From positions 682,001 to 746,000 of the forward strand of contig NW_026577882.1 of assembly GCF_029407905.1 (NCBI RefSeq): a DNA stretch of 64,000 nucleotides, written 5' to 3'. This document shows, in pieces, positions 10,532-20,530 of the stretch; position 1 is the first letter of the stretch, and each line of letters begins with the position of its first letter. A program made the position numbers and the translations under genes. Source of the DNA: Bubalus kerabau (lineage: Eukaryota; Chordata; Mammalia; Artiodactyla; Bovidae). The notes below the pieces were generated by a model. It was not told the origin of the DNA. It ran no database searches and saw only the letters and a program-made list of their open reading frames with translations.

Positions 10532-12130
10532 ACCCCTGTGCAGCGCTGAGTCTGGGCGGCTAAACAACAGCTTGGGAATGCAGCCTGGGGCGCTTCCCTT
10601 CCCTCTGACAGAGCTCTCCTTCGGTCCCTAAGCCCTCTGCAAGTAGGCATGGATCATAGGTGCAAAGGGAAGGGAAGAGCCGAGCTGAGGCCAGTAAGGC
10701 GCCCGCCAGTCACGTCTCCCCCACTTCCGCAGTCTGTTCCTTCCCCTGCGTGAAAGCTAGAAGCTGGGAAGGGCTTGGCGAGGCTCGCCCAGGCAGAGCA
10801 GCCTCTAGGCCGGGGCTCTGCGATATCGCGCCTGGGCGCAGATCTGGAGCTCCGCAGGAGTGGAAGCTCATTCGGTCCTTCCCAATACAGGCTTGCAAGC
10901 ACCCGACGGCGGCCTGACTCTATTCTCCCGCGTGCTGGGAGTGGGCTTCCAATCCAGGGCACAGAGCACTGCCTGGAGCTCTCTGCTCAGGGGCTGGTTC
11001 CCCTGCACTGGGACTGTGCTAGGGAGCCCAAAGGCACAGGGGAAGGCCCCAAACCACATGCACACGAGTCTGCTCTGGAGCTGAGCTCCGGGGAAGCCCA
11101 GTCTGTAAGGCGGTTTCTGAACACAAACAGGGGAACACTCTGGCTGTGGAGCTCCCTCCCCATGACAGGGGCACTGGGACCCTGATTCCCTCCGTTCAGC
11201 GCTGAGTCTGGGCTACCAAGCAACAGCTTGGGAATGCAACCTGGGGCATTTCCCTTCCCTCAGACAGAGGTCTCCTTGCGGGAGGCTTTCGCAGTTTGCA
11301 CACCCCCGTGCCCTAAGCCGTCTGCAAGGAGGCCTGGCTCCTAGGTCCAAAGGGAAGGCAAGAGAGGAGCTGAGGCCAGTCAGGAGCCAGTCATGTCGCC
11401 CACACTCCCGCAGCCTGCTCCTTTGCAGGTGCAAACGCTAGAAGCTGGGAAGGGCTTGGCGAGGCTCGCCCAGGCAGAGCAGCCTCTCGACAGGGGCTCT
11501 GTCCTATCGCGCCTGGGCGCAGGTCTGCAGCTCTGCCGGTGTGGAAGCTCACTCGGTCCTTTCCAATACAGGCTTGCAAGGACCCGCCGGCAGCCTAACT
11601 CATCTCTCCCGCGTGCTGGGACTGGGCATCCAGGCCTGGGCACAAAGCACTGCCTGGAGCTCTTTGCTCAGGGGCTGGTTCCCCTACGCTGGGGCTGTGC
11701 TAGGGAGCCCAAACGCACATGTCAAGGCCCCAAAACACATCCACACGTATCTGCTCTGCAACAGAGCTCCGGGGAAGCCCAGTCTGGCAGGCGCTTTCTG
11801 GGCACAAAGGGAGGAACACTCTGGCTGTGGAGCTTCCTCCCCAAGACAGGGGCACTAGGACCCTGATTCCCTCCGTTTACCGCTGAGTCTGCATTGCCAA
11901 GCAACAGCTTGGGAACGCAGCCTGGGGCGCTTCCCTTCCCTCGGACAGAGCTCTCCTTGAGGTAGGCCTTGGTAGTTTGCATACAATGGGGCCCTAAGCC
12001 CTCTGCAAGTTGGCCTGGCTCCTAGGTCCAAAGGGCAGGCCAGAGCGGAGCTGAGGCTGTCAGGCTCCAGACACATCTCCCATACTCCTACATCCTGCTC
12101 CTACCCGGGCGTGAACGCTAGAAGCTGGGA
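10532..12130. repeat. GC-rich satellite II-like monomers (~680 bp)
   Basis: Three successive GC- and CpG-rich monomers share the array's basic motifs ('gctgaggccagtaaggcgcc' at 10,681, 'gctgaggccagtcaggagcc' at 11,371, a diverged version at 12,048), with spacings of ~690 and ~677 bp. They are much richer in C+G than the dimeric monomers to the left. Bovine satellite II is known for high buoyant density (1.723) and ~700-bp units, so these monomers are the better match to that satellite. The second copy of the region (51,431-51,700) keeps only the third monomer. The last monomer is cut off by the VNTR that follows. Confidence 0.7.
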
Positions 12131-12139
12131 AGGTACCTG

Positions 12140-12497
12140 GACCGTGCAGGGGCGGGGCGAACACTGGCGGTGTGGGGCGGGGGTCGGCTTCTGGCGGGGG
12201 TGGGGGCGGGCTTCCCAGTTGTGCTCTCAGAGGTGGACACTGAGGCTGAAAACGCCCCGGGAGCGCACCCGGGACTGGGTAAACCCGGGCTGCGCGGGTC
12301 GAGATTCCGATGGCTTTAGGTGGGGGTCAGTCCCAGTTGTGCTCCTGGGGGTCGCCACTGCGGCTGGGAACGCGCAGGGAGGGCGGCAGGGGCGGGGCTA
12401 ACCCTGGCGGCGTGGGGCGGGGGTCGGCTCATGGGGGGGATGGGGAGGGGTTCCCAGTTGTGTTCTCGGGGGTTGCAACTGCGGCTGGGAACGCCCA
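12140..12497. repeat. CpG-rich ~119-bp minisatellite (VNTR), copy A1
   Basis: Three imperfect tandem units are seen, with the anchor 'cccagttgtg' near 12,214, 12,332 and 12,452 (spacings ~118 and 120 bp). Each unit contains GC boxes (GGGCGGGGC), long G runs such as 'ggcgggggtgggggcggg', and the conserved end 'cactgcggctgggaacgc'. The density of CpG and Sp1-type boxes gives it CpG-island character. It is joined directly to the satellite II-like monomer at ~12,130, unlike the copies at 16,520, 56,110 and 60,550, which are preceded by AT-rich sequence. Confidence 0.8.
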
Positions 12498-13040
12498 TTT
12501 CGTCCGCTCTTGGGTCCCCAAGGATCGCCATCCCGTGGGTGCAGCGGAGGGCTGCGGACCACAGGTAAGGGAACTGGGACTGCGTGGAGCAGGGAACCAA
12601 GTATTCCGCCGTCTGTTGGCACATTCTCGGAGCTCCCCAACCTGGCGATCGCAGAAAAGCCTTGCCTTTGGGGTCAAGGCCTTTACCGATCCACCCCTCT
12701 GCTGAAAAATCTCAGAGTCTGCGCGGTTCTTCCAAGCAGCCTAGTGTCCGCTGGAAGTCCAAGGGACAGAACACTGAACTCTGGCCGGCTGGCCCAGCCC
12801 TGCTTCTGGCACTTTGTAAGCCAGCAGGCCCTTGAGCACCTGCTGGGATGGGAAAGGGAAGGGTCCACGGATTGCACCCTAGAAACTTAGTAAGGTGCAT
12901 GGATTTCAAACCCTGGTGGCCGCCCAGGCAGCAAAGAAGGGGGTGGGCACCTTGCTGCCCTTTCATGGCAGAATCTGTGGTTTTCCAGCTGCGTGGGCCT
13001 TTTCATGAGGACCCTGTGCAATAAAAGTTTGGTGTTTTGG
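12498..13040 (+). other. 0.5-kb module downstream of VNTR (A1), with splice-donor-like site and AATAAA
   Basis: This segment is single-copy within each module and is present five times in the window (12,498; 16,995; 52,066; 56,540; 61,014). It has a strong 5' splice-donor-like CACAG|GTAAGG at 12,560-12,570 and ends with GCAATAAAAG (AATAAA at 13,020-13,025). A frame of ~126 codons (12,510-12,890) is open here and in three other copies. Another frame is open too, and the differences between copies change amino acids freely, so I do not call a gene. It could be a fragment of an old gene's terminal exon, an LTR-like sequence, or a satellite-specific transcription unit. The function is not recognised. 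Confidence 0.45.
13020..13025 (+). promoter_or_regulatory. AATAAA polyadenylation-type signal, A1
   Basis: A canonical hexamer within GTGCAATAAAAGTTT, followed by GT/T-rich sequence ('ttggtgttttgg'), the usual downstream element composition. The hexamer is intact in the copies at 52,588, 57,070 and 61,511, and altered to AATAAC at 17,499. Confidence 0.5.
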
Positions 13041-13787
13041 AACTGAATAATTAGAACGTGTAAAAGCTTTAAATTATGTGGTGGTGTAATTAAAAAACAA
13101 AACAAAACAAAACCAAGCTCCAAGTGTTTTGCAAATGGAGGTTTAAATATTGAAGGACTGTATTCCTTGCACTGTGGCATTCTATCAAGAAGTGTGCAGG
13201 ATTTTTTTTTTTTAAGAAAAGTGTTCGAAGTGAGGGAAACAGGAAACCCAGAGGTGCCCCTGTATTTTGGGGAAGGCATTAGGAGGTCACTTGGAAATGC
13301 TGCTGGCTGTGCGGGAGCAGGGCAGATGGGCTGTGCAGGCTTGCCCTTTGCATGGATGTTCTTGTGTGTGGAAACCCAGCTCGGAGCCATCTCCTGATGT
13401 GTAAGAATTTCGCAGACAAACCTTGAGCTAAGCAATGCATTTTTTCCTAAGAAAATGTTTGTCTTAAGCGATGTAAATATCCTATGTATTTCCGCTAGAC
13501 TCTGGCTTCAGGTCGGTTCCCCCAAAAGGCTCAGAAGCGATTTGAACAAAACAGCATGTTTTCCTCCTAGCTTGTTCTCCTTATCTATGTTAAGGAAATG
13601 ATATATTTGCCTGCAATACTGCCTTTCTTCAAGATTCATGTCAATCAAGTTTTGGCCCGGGATGACTCACCTGCTGCCAATATTATCTCAATGCATGTCG
13701 TGGGGGAGGGGCCTGGTGCCATTCCCTGAAACAGTTCCTTTCTTTCCTTAGCTGACTGCTAGTGCCTGTAGAATATCTGGCTAAAGA

Positions 13788-13799
13788 CCAGCAGGGGGT
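13788..13799 (+). promoter_or_regulatory. CTCF-like core motif
   Basis: CCAGCAGGGGGT agrees with the CTCF core CCASYAGRKGGC at 11 of 12 positions. It is identical at 53,352-53,363 and altered (GGGCG) in the third AT-rich copy near 57,835. Sequence match only; such cores occur by chance. Confidence 0.25.
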
Positions 13800-14590
13800 A
13801 CTCTTACTACCCCCCCACCCCGCCTCGAGTCTAAGTCAGCAGCTTTCTCTATCTCTTTAGTACTTTAATAACACTTGATGACACACAAGCTCTGAGCGAT
13901 CAAATCATATCAAATCTTCATTTCAGATTGAAGATGCATTCCATGGTATTGCCATCTTAAGTCTTTCCATCGTTATGGAATATCTGTCCATGTATTCAGG
14001 ATAGTTTTCAGCCAGGGTGTATAATTTCCAGTGTGCCAGTCTTGTCATCCTCGTTACATCCATGGCAAAGTGTTTTATTCATGTTGATATTATTGAAAGG
14101 GAATTTTTTAAAATTCCTTTTCAGATTATTATCTGCTAATGTATACAGATAAAACTGTGTAATCATTCATTTTTATCAGTTTGGACAGCTTGATAGTTGT
14201 CTTTAATTTCTTTACTTTCTGACACTTTAAGATTATCCTGGGACACATATATAATGCCTCACCCCTAAATTCAGACATGTGTTCAAAGAACTTCTGTCCT
14301 TTTATTTATTTATTTATTCTTTAACATTGAAATCGTTTTGACTATGCTGGGTGTTTGTTGCTAGATGGAAGTAGCTAGGACCTCTGGACTGCAGTCTCTC
14401 ATCTCTTGCTGACCTCTTGTTGACCTCTGCAGAATCCTGGTAGGTGGGAGCTTGTTAGTTCCTTGTTCCTTATCAGAACCTCCTGTGGTAAGTGTTTTTC
14501 TCTTCTCTGTTGCCTGGTAAGGGTGGGTGGTCATGGGCATCCCAAAGTTGGCTAGAAGTCAATTATTTAGGCAGGCTTGTGCATAGATAT

Positions 14591-14863
14591 GGGAGAAGGC
14601 AATGGCACCCCACTCCTGGAAAATCCCAAGGACGGAGGAGCCTGGTAGGCTGCAGTCCATGGGGTGGCTAAGAGTCGGACACCACTGAGCGACTTCATTT
14701 TCACTTTTCACTTTCATGCATAGGAGGAGGAAATGGCAACCCACTCCAGTGTTCTTGCCTAGAGAACCCCAGGGACTCCGGGGCCTGGTGGGCTGCCATC
14801 TATGGCGTGGCACAGGGTCGGCCTCAACTGAACCACTTAGCAGCTGCAGCAGCAGCAGCAGCA
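14591..14863 (+). mobile_element. Bov-A2-type SINE (dimer with CAG tail), copy A
   Basis: The element starts 'gggagaaggcaatggcaccc', with a second monomer at ~14,723 ('gaggaggaaatggcaaccca'), and ends in a CAG run. It is flanked by the direct repeat GTGCATAGATAT (14,579-14,590 and 14,864-14,875), a target duplication. Twelve bases are missing from the first monomer compared with the copy at 58,625 (between 'cactcc' and 'tggaaaatcc'), and the 3' end of the second monomer is decayed. This is a ruminant-specific SINE. Confidence 0.9.
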
Positions 14864-15582
14864 GTGCATAGATATCAAAGGGGATGAGAACAGTCAGGTA
14901 GGATCACATATGTCACCGTGAAACAATACTTCTCCTCTTAGCCAAAGCTAACAAAAGATTTCTGTTCTAGGTCAACCTAGAAGAGATCACTTAAGAGGTA
15001 AAGAAACTTAAACTCCATTAGCAAAGGCAGTTCAACATCTCAAGAAAACTTGTGCTAGGCACAAAACTCTTTTCTGGGGGCCTACTTTCCCTACAACCTC
15101 CTTATCCCATTCTGTACCCATTCCTTTGCTTCTCCCGTCCTGAAAATGCCACCTGTAAGACAGAACTACTTCGTTTTCCTTCTTAAAGTGTGATTGCATT
15201 GCATACATTCTTGTAATAACAAGTCATACATTTCCCTTCAGCAACCAAGAACTGACTCTTATATTGGCATTTGATAGATTGGTGAGCATACCTATCAGTG
15301 ATAATAGCGCCCACCCCGCTTCCTGCAAGAACAGAACAAAACAAAACAAAACAAAAAAATTGCTTTCTTACATTTAATATGTTCGGATGGTGCCAGTCAC
15401 TATTCATGCAGAGTCAAAAATCTCTTTTGTTTCTGTGTAAAAGGGAGGTCCTTTCAAGTCGTGAATGTTTCAGAAGTTTCATTTATTTGGAAGTGACCTA
15501 GCTATTCAATACACTGTCGTCACTTAGTTTAGCACCAGGATAGAAACTCAGGTAACCAAAACACCTGGAGGAACGATTGTAA

Positions 15583-15764
15583 GTTCAGTTCAGTTCAGTT
15601 GCTCAGTCGAGTCTGACTCTTTGTGACCCCGTGGCCTGCAGGACGCCAGGCTTCCGTGTCCATCACCAACTCCAGGGGCTTGCTCAAACTCATGTCCATC
15701 GAGTCAGTGATGCCATCCAACCATCTTATCCTCTGTCATCCCCTTCTCCTCTGCCTTCAATCAA
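15583..15764 (+). mobile_element. ART2A/Bov-B-derived SINE fragment, copy A
   Basis: It begins with GTTCAGTTCAGTTCAGTTGC and continues through the diagnostic 'gactctttgtgaccccgtgg' and 'tcgagtcagtgatgccatcc' to 'cttctcctctgccttcaatc', where similarity to the family as I know it stops, so it is 3'-truncated. It is present in all three AT-rich segments at the same place, so it predates the duplications. Confidence 0.85.
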
Positions 15765-16481
15765 GACTATGAGAGGCGGATATTTTAGAGTATAATTATT
15801 GTTAAGAGTTTATCTAAAAGCTCATATCACATTTACATTTTTTACATTGGTTGTTGCTGTTTCCAGGTACTTTCTTGCTGACAAGCTTGTGACACATATA
15901 ACAATAGAGCAATTTTTACCTTAGAATAAACCTAGGCACTATGAACATGTTGTGCTTAATGTTGTTGACTCTTAGACATATCTATAGTGGAGGAGCAAAA
16001 CCAAAAATACTAGATATTTAATATTGACTAGTTCCCAGTTCACGGGACTCTGACATTCATTTAGGTCAATGTTTTCTTGTATTTCCAGCAGTTTGATTTG
16101 GAAGGGCTGCCTTGTCTTGAGACCACTGAAATCAGAACACAGAACTTGAGCAATATTATCAAAAAACACAAGGCTCACACTGACACATACCTTAATCCAA
16201 ACAGACAGACAAGACATCTTCCAGGTTTCCGCCTGAGATTTAAAATATTTCTTTGAGCCAGTCTTCTGGGGAGTGGGGGGATGGGGGTGGCAGTGAGGCA
16301 GGCTTGGGTAACAAGCTAATTGTTGGTCATTGCATATGCAAAGAACCAGCTTTCCGGGTTCCAAGGAAAAAAGTTTCCTTGGTAACCAACTTTGTCTGGT
16401 TCTATAGAATATCATGGCCCTCCTAGGTCAGGTCATCTTGCCTTTCTGTAGTCCTCGTTTTATCCCTAAATCATAGACAGC

Positions 16482-16994
16482 TTGGATTGTCTCTGTGGGG
16501 TGTATGTATTGTCCTCATGTTTGACCTGGCGGCAGCAGCGAGGTCCAAGAGCCTCTCCTGGAACCGGGCGTGGGGACGGGGCTCACCGGGAGCCACTGGT
16601 GAAGGTGGGCAGCGCCCCTGGAGCACGGCAGGGGCGGGGCGAACCCGGGCGGCACAGGGCAGGTGTCGGCTCCTGGCGGGGGTGGGGGAGGGCTTCCCAG
16701 TTGTGCTCTCGGAGATGGCGACTGCGGCTGGAAACGCTCCGGGAGCGCACCCAGGGCAGGGTAAACCTGGGCTGCACAGGTCGAGATTCCGCTCTCTGTG
16801 GGTGGGTGGTCGGTCCCTGTTGTGCTCCCGGGGGTCGCCAATGTGGCTGGGAACCCGCCGGGAGCCCGGCAGGGCCGGGGCGAAACCTGGCGGCACGGGG
16901 CGGGGTGGGGGCCCGTTCGCAGCGGGGGTCGGCTCCTGGCGGGGGTGGGGGAGGGCTTTCCAGATGTGCTGTTGGGGGTCGCCATTGCGGCTGG
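16482..16994. repeat. CpG-rich VNTR, copy A2
   Basis: Starts after the AT-rich segment with a linker ('gtttgacctggcggcagcag') absent from copy A1, then ~119-bp units with anchors near 16,697, 16,816 and 16,960 (spacings ~119 and ~144 bp, one unit enlarged). Its details match 60,540-61,013 better than 56,090-56,530: for example 'ggtgggcagcgcccctggag' is shared with the 60.5-kb copy. This identifies it as the module adjoining satellite I. Confidence 0.78.
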
Positions 16995-17507
16995 GAATGC
17001 CCATTTGGTGAACTCCTGGATCCCCAAGGATCGGCATCCATTGGCCACAGCAGAGGGGTGCGGAACACAGATAAGGGAACGGGGACTGCGTGGAGCAGGG
17101 AACCATGTATTCCGCCCTGTGTTGGCACAGTCTCAGAGCTCCCCAACCTGACGGTCGCAGAAAGGCCTCGTCTTTGGGGTCAAGGCTTTTACCGCTCCAC
17201 CCCTCTGCTGAAAAACCTCAGAGTCTGCGCGGTTTTCCCAAGCAGCCTAGTGTCCGCTGGAAGTCCAAGGGACAGAACCCTGAATTCTGGCCAGCTGGCC
17301 CAGCCCTGCTTCTGGCACTTTGTAGGCCAGCGGGCCCTGGAGCACCTGCTAGGATGGGAAAGGGAAGGGTACGCGAATTGCACCCTGGTGGCCGCCGAGG
17401 CAGCAAAGAAGTGGGGAGGGCACCTTACTGCCCTTTAATGGCAGACAGAATCTGTGGCTGTCCTGCTGCGTGGGCCTTTTCATGGGGACCTTGTGCAATA
17501 ACAGTTT
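16995..17507 (+). other. 0.5-kb module A2, fused to satellite I
   Basis: Counterpart of 12,498-13,040. The splice-donor-like GTAAGG is changed to ATAAGG here (near 17,070) and the hexamer is AATAAC (17,499-17,504). Sequence stops at 'cagttt', and satellite I starts at 17,508 where other copies continue 'ggtgttttgg'. A long open frame (16,482-17,438) exists, but it runs through the VNTR repeats and is not preserved as a unit among copies. Confidence 0.6.
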
Positions 17508-20500
17508 ACCGGTGACCTTAGGGAACTTCCCAGTGTGCTTCTGACAGATGAGGGATGCTGTGGAGTTGGCGGGGCCTCTCAGGACTCCGCTGTGTTTGGC
17601 GCAATGGAAGAGGGCCTCATCTCCAGGGAAGGCAGGAACCTCAGGCTTCCTCTCCGTTTCGGACTCCGACCGCAGGGTCCCTGCAGAGTTGGGACAAGAG
17701 AGTCAGGAATCGTCTTGTCTGAGGAAGGGAACTCCGCTTGCCTCTCGAGGTGCTCAGGGGGTCTCAGGCCCCTTGCTGAGCTGTGTGTGGAACCTGCGGG
17801 TGTTTCCGGACGATGCACGACAGTGACAGTGCCCCTTCGTGTTGTGCCTTCACCCACTGGGTTTCCTTCGAAGAGGTGTCCGGGCCTCGGGTTCTTTTCA
17901 AGAGCAGACAGGGAAATTAGGGTCTTTCGGCATGTGGGACCACCCACGGGGCTAGTCTCAAATTTCCTAGTGAGGCCGGCTTCATCCTGAGGTGTGCCGG
18001 GAAGGCCGGGAACCCTTCAAGACAATGCAGGGGGATCGACTCTCCTGTCGCGGTCAGGAGGGGAGAAGGGGCTCGGATGAAGTGGGGCCGGAACCCTCGG
18101 TGTTACCCTCGAGGGAAACCGGCGTGTGAGGGACTTTTGGGGGATGCATGAAAGGAGTCAGGTACCGTTTCGCACTTCAGGACAGAACCTAGGACTTTCC
18201 TTGAGACGCCGTAGCGGGCAAGGGCCTCATCTTGCGAAGACGTTGGAACCATGTGGATTTTCTCGAGTTGCGGCGGGATTCTCGAGTTACGACGGGGATT
18301 TCAGGCTTCCTCTTGTATTGGCCCCGAGAAGCCTAATCTTCCATTCGAGTTGCGAGGGAAAGCAGGGGGTTGCATTCGAGTCACTGCAGGGCCAATGAGA
18401 CCTCATCTAGGTCTGTGTCCGGGACTTAACGTTCCTCTCAAGGGAAGACAGGGATCTCGGGGTGGCGTTCCAGACTCCCCCGGGGAGCCAGGCCTTGTCT
18501 CGAGGGCAAGCAAAGGATGCCACTCTCCTCTCAAGTCGTGACGCAGATCTCTTGGAGCCCACTGAGTGGCCTCAAGGGAGTCAGGCCTCCTCTTCAGTTT
18601 GGAGAGAGGACTCGGGATTGCGCTCTGGGTAAGGCAGGAAAAGAAGGCCCTCACCTCGCGAGGACGGGAGCTTCTCAGGGGTTTCCTCGAGCTGTGGCGC
18701 CCGTGGGGGTTTTCTCACGAGGCAAGACGAGGATCTCAGGGAGCCTCTCGTGCGGCGCCAGGGAAGTCAGGTCTCCGTGCCCGTGGCGAGGGGGAGCGCG
18801 TCATGGCTCTCGAGTCACGGGAGGGGACTAGGGCCATGAGACGCGTTGAAGAAGGACTCTCGAGGTCTTTGTCGGGGGGCGGCGGGAAACCCTCGTTTCC
18901 CTCGCCTTCTGCCGGGGACCTTAGGGAACTTCCCAGGGTGCCTCTGAGAGGCGAGGCATCCTGTGGAGTTGGCGGGGCCTCTCGGGACTCCGCTGGGTCT
19001 TGCCCAACCGAAGAGGGCCTCACCTCGAGGGGAGGCTGGAACCTCAGGCTTTCTCTCCGTTTCGGACTGCGACCGCAGGGTCCCTGCAGAGTTGGGACAG
19101 GAGAGTCAGGCCTCGTCTTGTCTGAGGAAGGGAACCCCGCTGGCCTCTCGAGTTGTTCAGAGGGCCACAGGCCCCTCGTCGAGCTGTGTGTGGAACCCGC
19201 GGGTGTTTCCAGACGATGCACAGGGGTGTCAGTGCCGCTTCGGGCTGTGCCTTCACCCACAGGGTTGCCTTCGAAGAGGGGTCCGTCATCGGGTTCTTCT
19301 CAAGAGCGGACAGGGGAATCGGGCTCATTCGGCATGTGGCACCACCCACGTGGCTCGTTTCGAATTTCCTCGTGAGACCGGCCTCCTCTTGAGGTGCGAC
19401 GGCTAGTCCGGGAACCCCTTCCAGACCACGCAGGGGAATCGACTCTCCTGTCGCGATCAGGAGGGGAGAAGGGGCTCAGATGAAGCGGTGCCGGGACCCT
19501 CGGTGTTCCCCTCGAGGGAACCCGGCGTATCGGGGAACTTTTGGGGGTCGCATGAAGGCTGTCAGGTCCCGTTTCGCACTTCAGGGCGGAACAGGGGACT
19601 TCCCTTGAGACGCCGTCACGGGCAAGGGCCTCATTTTGCGAAGAGGTGGGAACCACGTTGTTTTTCTCGAGTTGCGGCGGGATTCTCGTGTTACGACAGG
19701 GGATTACAGGCTTCCTCTTGTGTCGGCCCTGGGTAGCCCAAACTTCTATTCTAGTGGCGAGGGAAAGGTGGGGGTTGCGCTCGAGTCACTGCAGGGCCAA
19801 AGAGACCTCATCTAGGCGTGTGTCCAGGACCTAATGCTCCTCTCCAGGGAAGACAAGGATCTCGGGGTTGCATCCCATGCTCCCCCGGGGAGTCAGGCCT
19901 CGCCTCGAGGGGAAGCAAAGACTCCGCTCTCCTCCCGAGTCGCGACGCTGATATCTTGGTGCCCCCTGAGTGGCCTCAAGGGAGTCCAGCCTCCTCTTCA
20001 CTTTTGAGAGAGGACTCGTGATTGCTCTCCAGGCCAGGCAGGAAAAGAAGGCCCTCACCTCGCGAGGACGGGGGCATCTCAGGGGTTTCCTCGAGCTGCG
20101 GCACCCGTGGGGGTTTTCTCCCGAGGCACGACGAGGATCTCAGGGAGCCTCTCGTGCGGCACCAGGGAAGTCATGTCTCCATGCACGTGGCGAGAAGGAG
20201 CGCGTCATTGTTCTCGAGTCATGGGAGGGGACTAGGGCCTCAAGACGCGTTGAAGAAGGACTCTCGATGTCTTTCTCAGGTTGCAGCGGGAAACCCTGTT
20301 TTCCCCGACTTCTGCCGGGGACCTGAGGGAACTTCCCAGGGTGCCTCTGAGAGGTGAGGGACGCTGTGGAGTTGGTGGGGCCTCTCGGGACTCCACTGGG
20401 TTTGTCGCAATGGAAGAGGGCCTCATCTCTAGTGGAGGCAGGAACCTCAGGCTTCCTCTCCAATTCTGACTCTGATCGTAGTGTCCCTGCAGAGTTGGGA

Positions 20501-20530
20501 CAGGAGAGTCAGGCTATGTCTTTTCTGAGG
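17508..20530. repeat. Satellite I, class 1 block (i)
   Basis: Class 1 markers: 'ctctgagaggtgaggg' or the near variant 'gagaggcgagg', 'gggaggggactagggcc', 'cagaccacgcagggg', 'gggggtctcaggcccc'. These units are CpG-rich. The transition to class 2 lies between 20,341 (class 1) and 20,819 (class 2), with mixed markers around 20,530-20,600. Confidence 0.65.

Larger units (their letters stand above)
13041..16480. other. AT-rich segment of the ~4.4-kb module, copy A
   Basis: This is non-satellite-looking, CpG-poor DNA of ~3.4 kb containing A-rich simple repeats (AAAAC units near 13,095 and 15,335), an ATTT run near 14,301-14,320, and two SINEs. It has no coding frame that stands out. Two further copies lie at 52,610-56,040 and 57,100-60,480. 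The left part of this copy matches the 52.6-kb copy and the right part matches the 57.1-kb copy, with the switch between 15,987 and 16,066. A multi-kb bovine satellite carrying SINE copies (1.709, satellite IV) is known. Relation to it is possible but cannot be decided here. Confidence 0.6.

Noticed and set aside
12498..13040. Processed pseudogene ending in AATAAA plus the A-rich tail near 13,090
   Set aside because: The A-rich stretch is an (AAAAC) simple repeat ~70 bp beyond the hexamer, no flanking direct repeat was seen, and no parent gene is recognised.
14301..14320. ATTT run and AAAAC runs as functional elements
   Set aside because: Ordinary simple repeats, variable in length between the copies.
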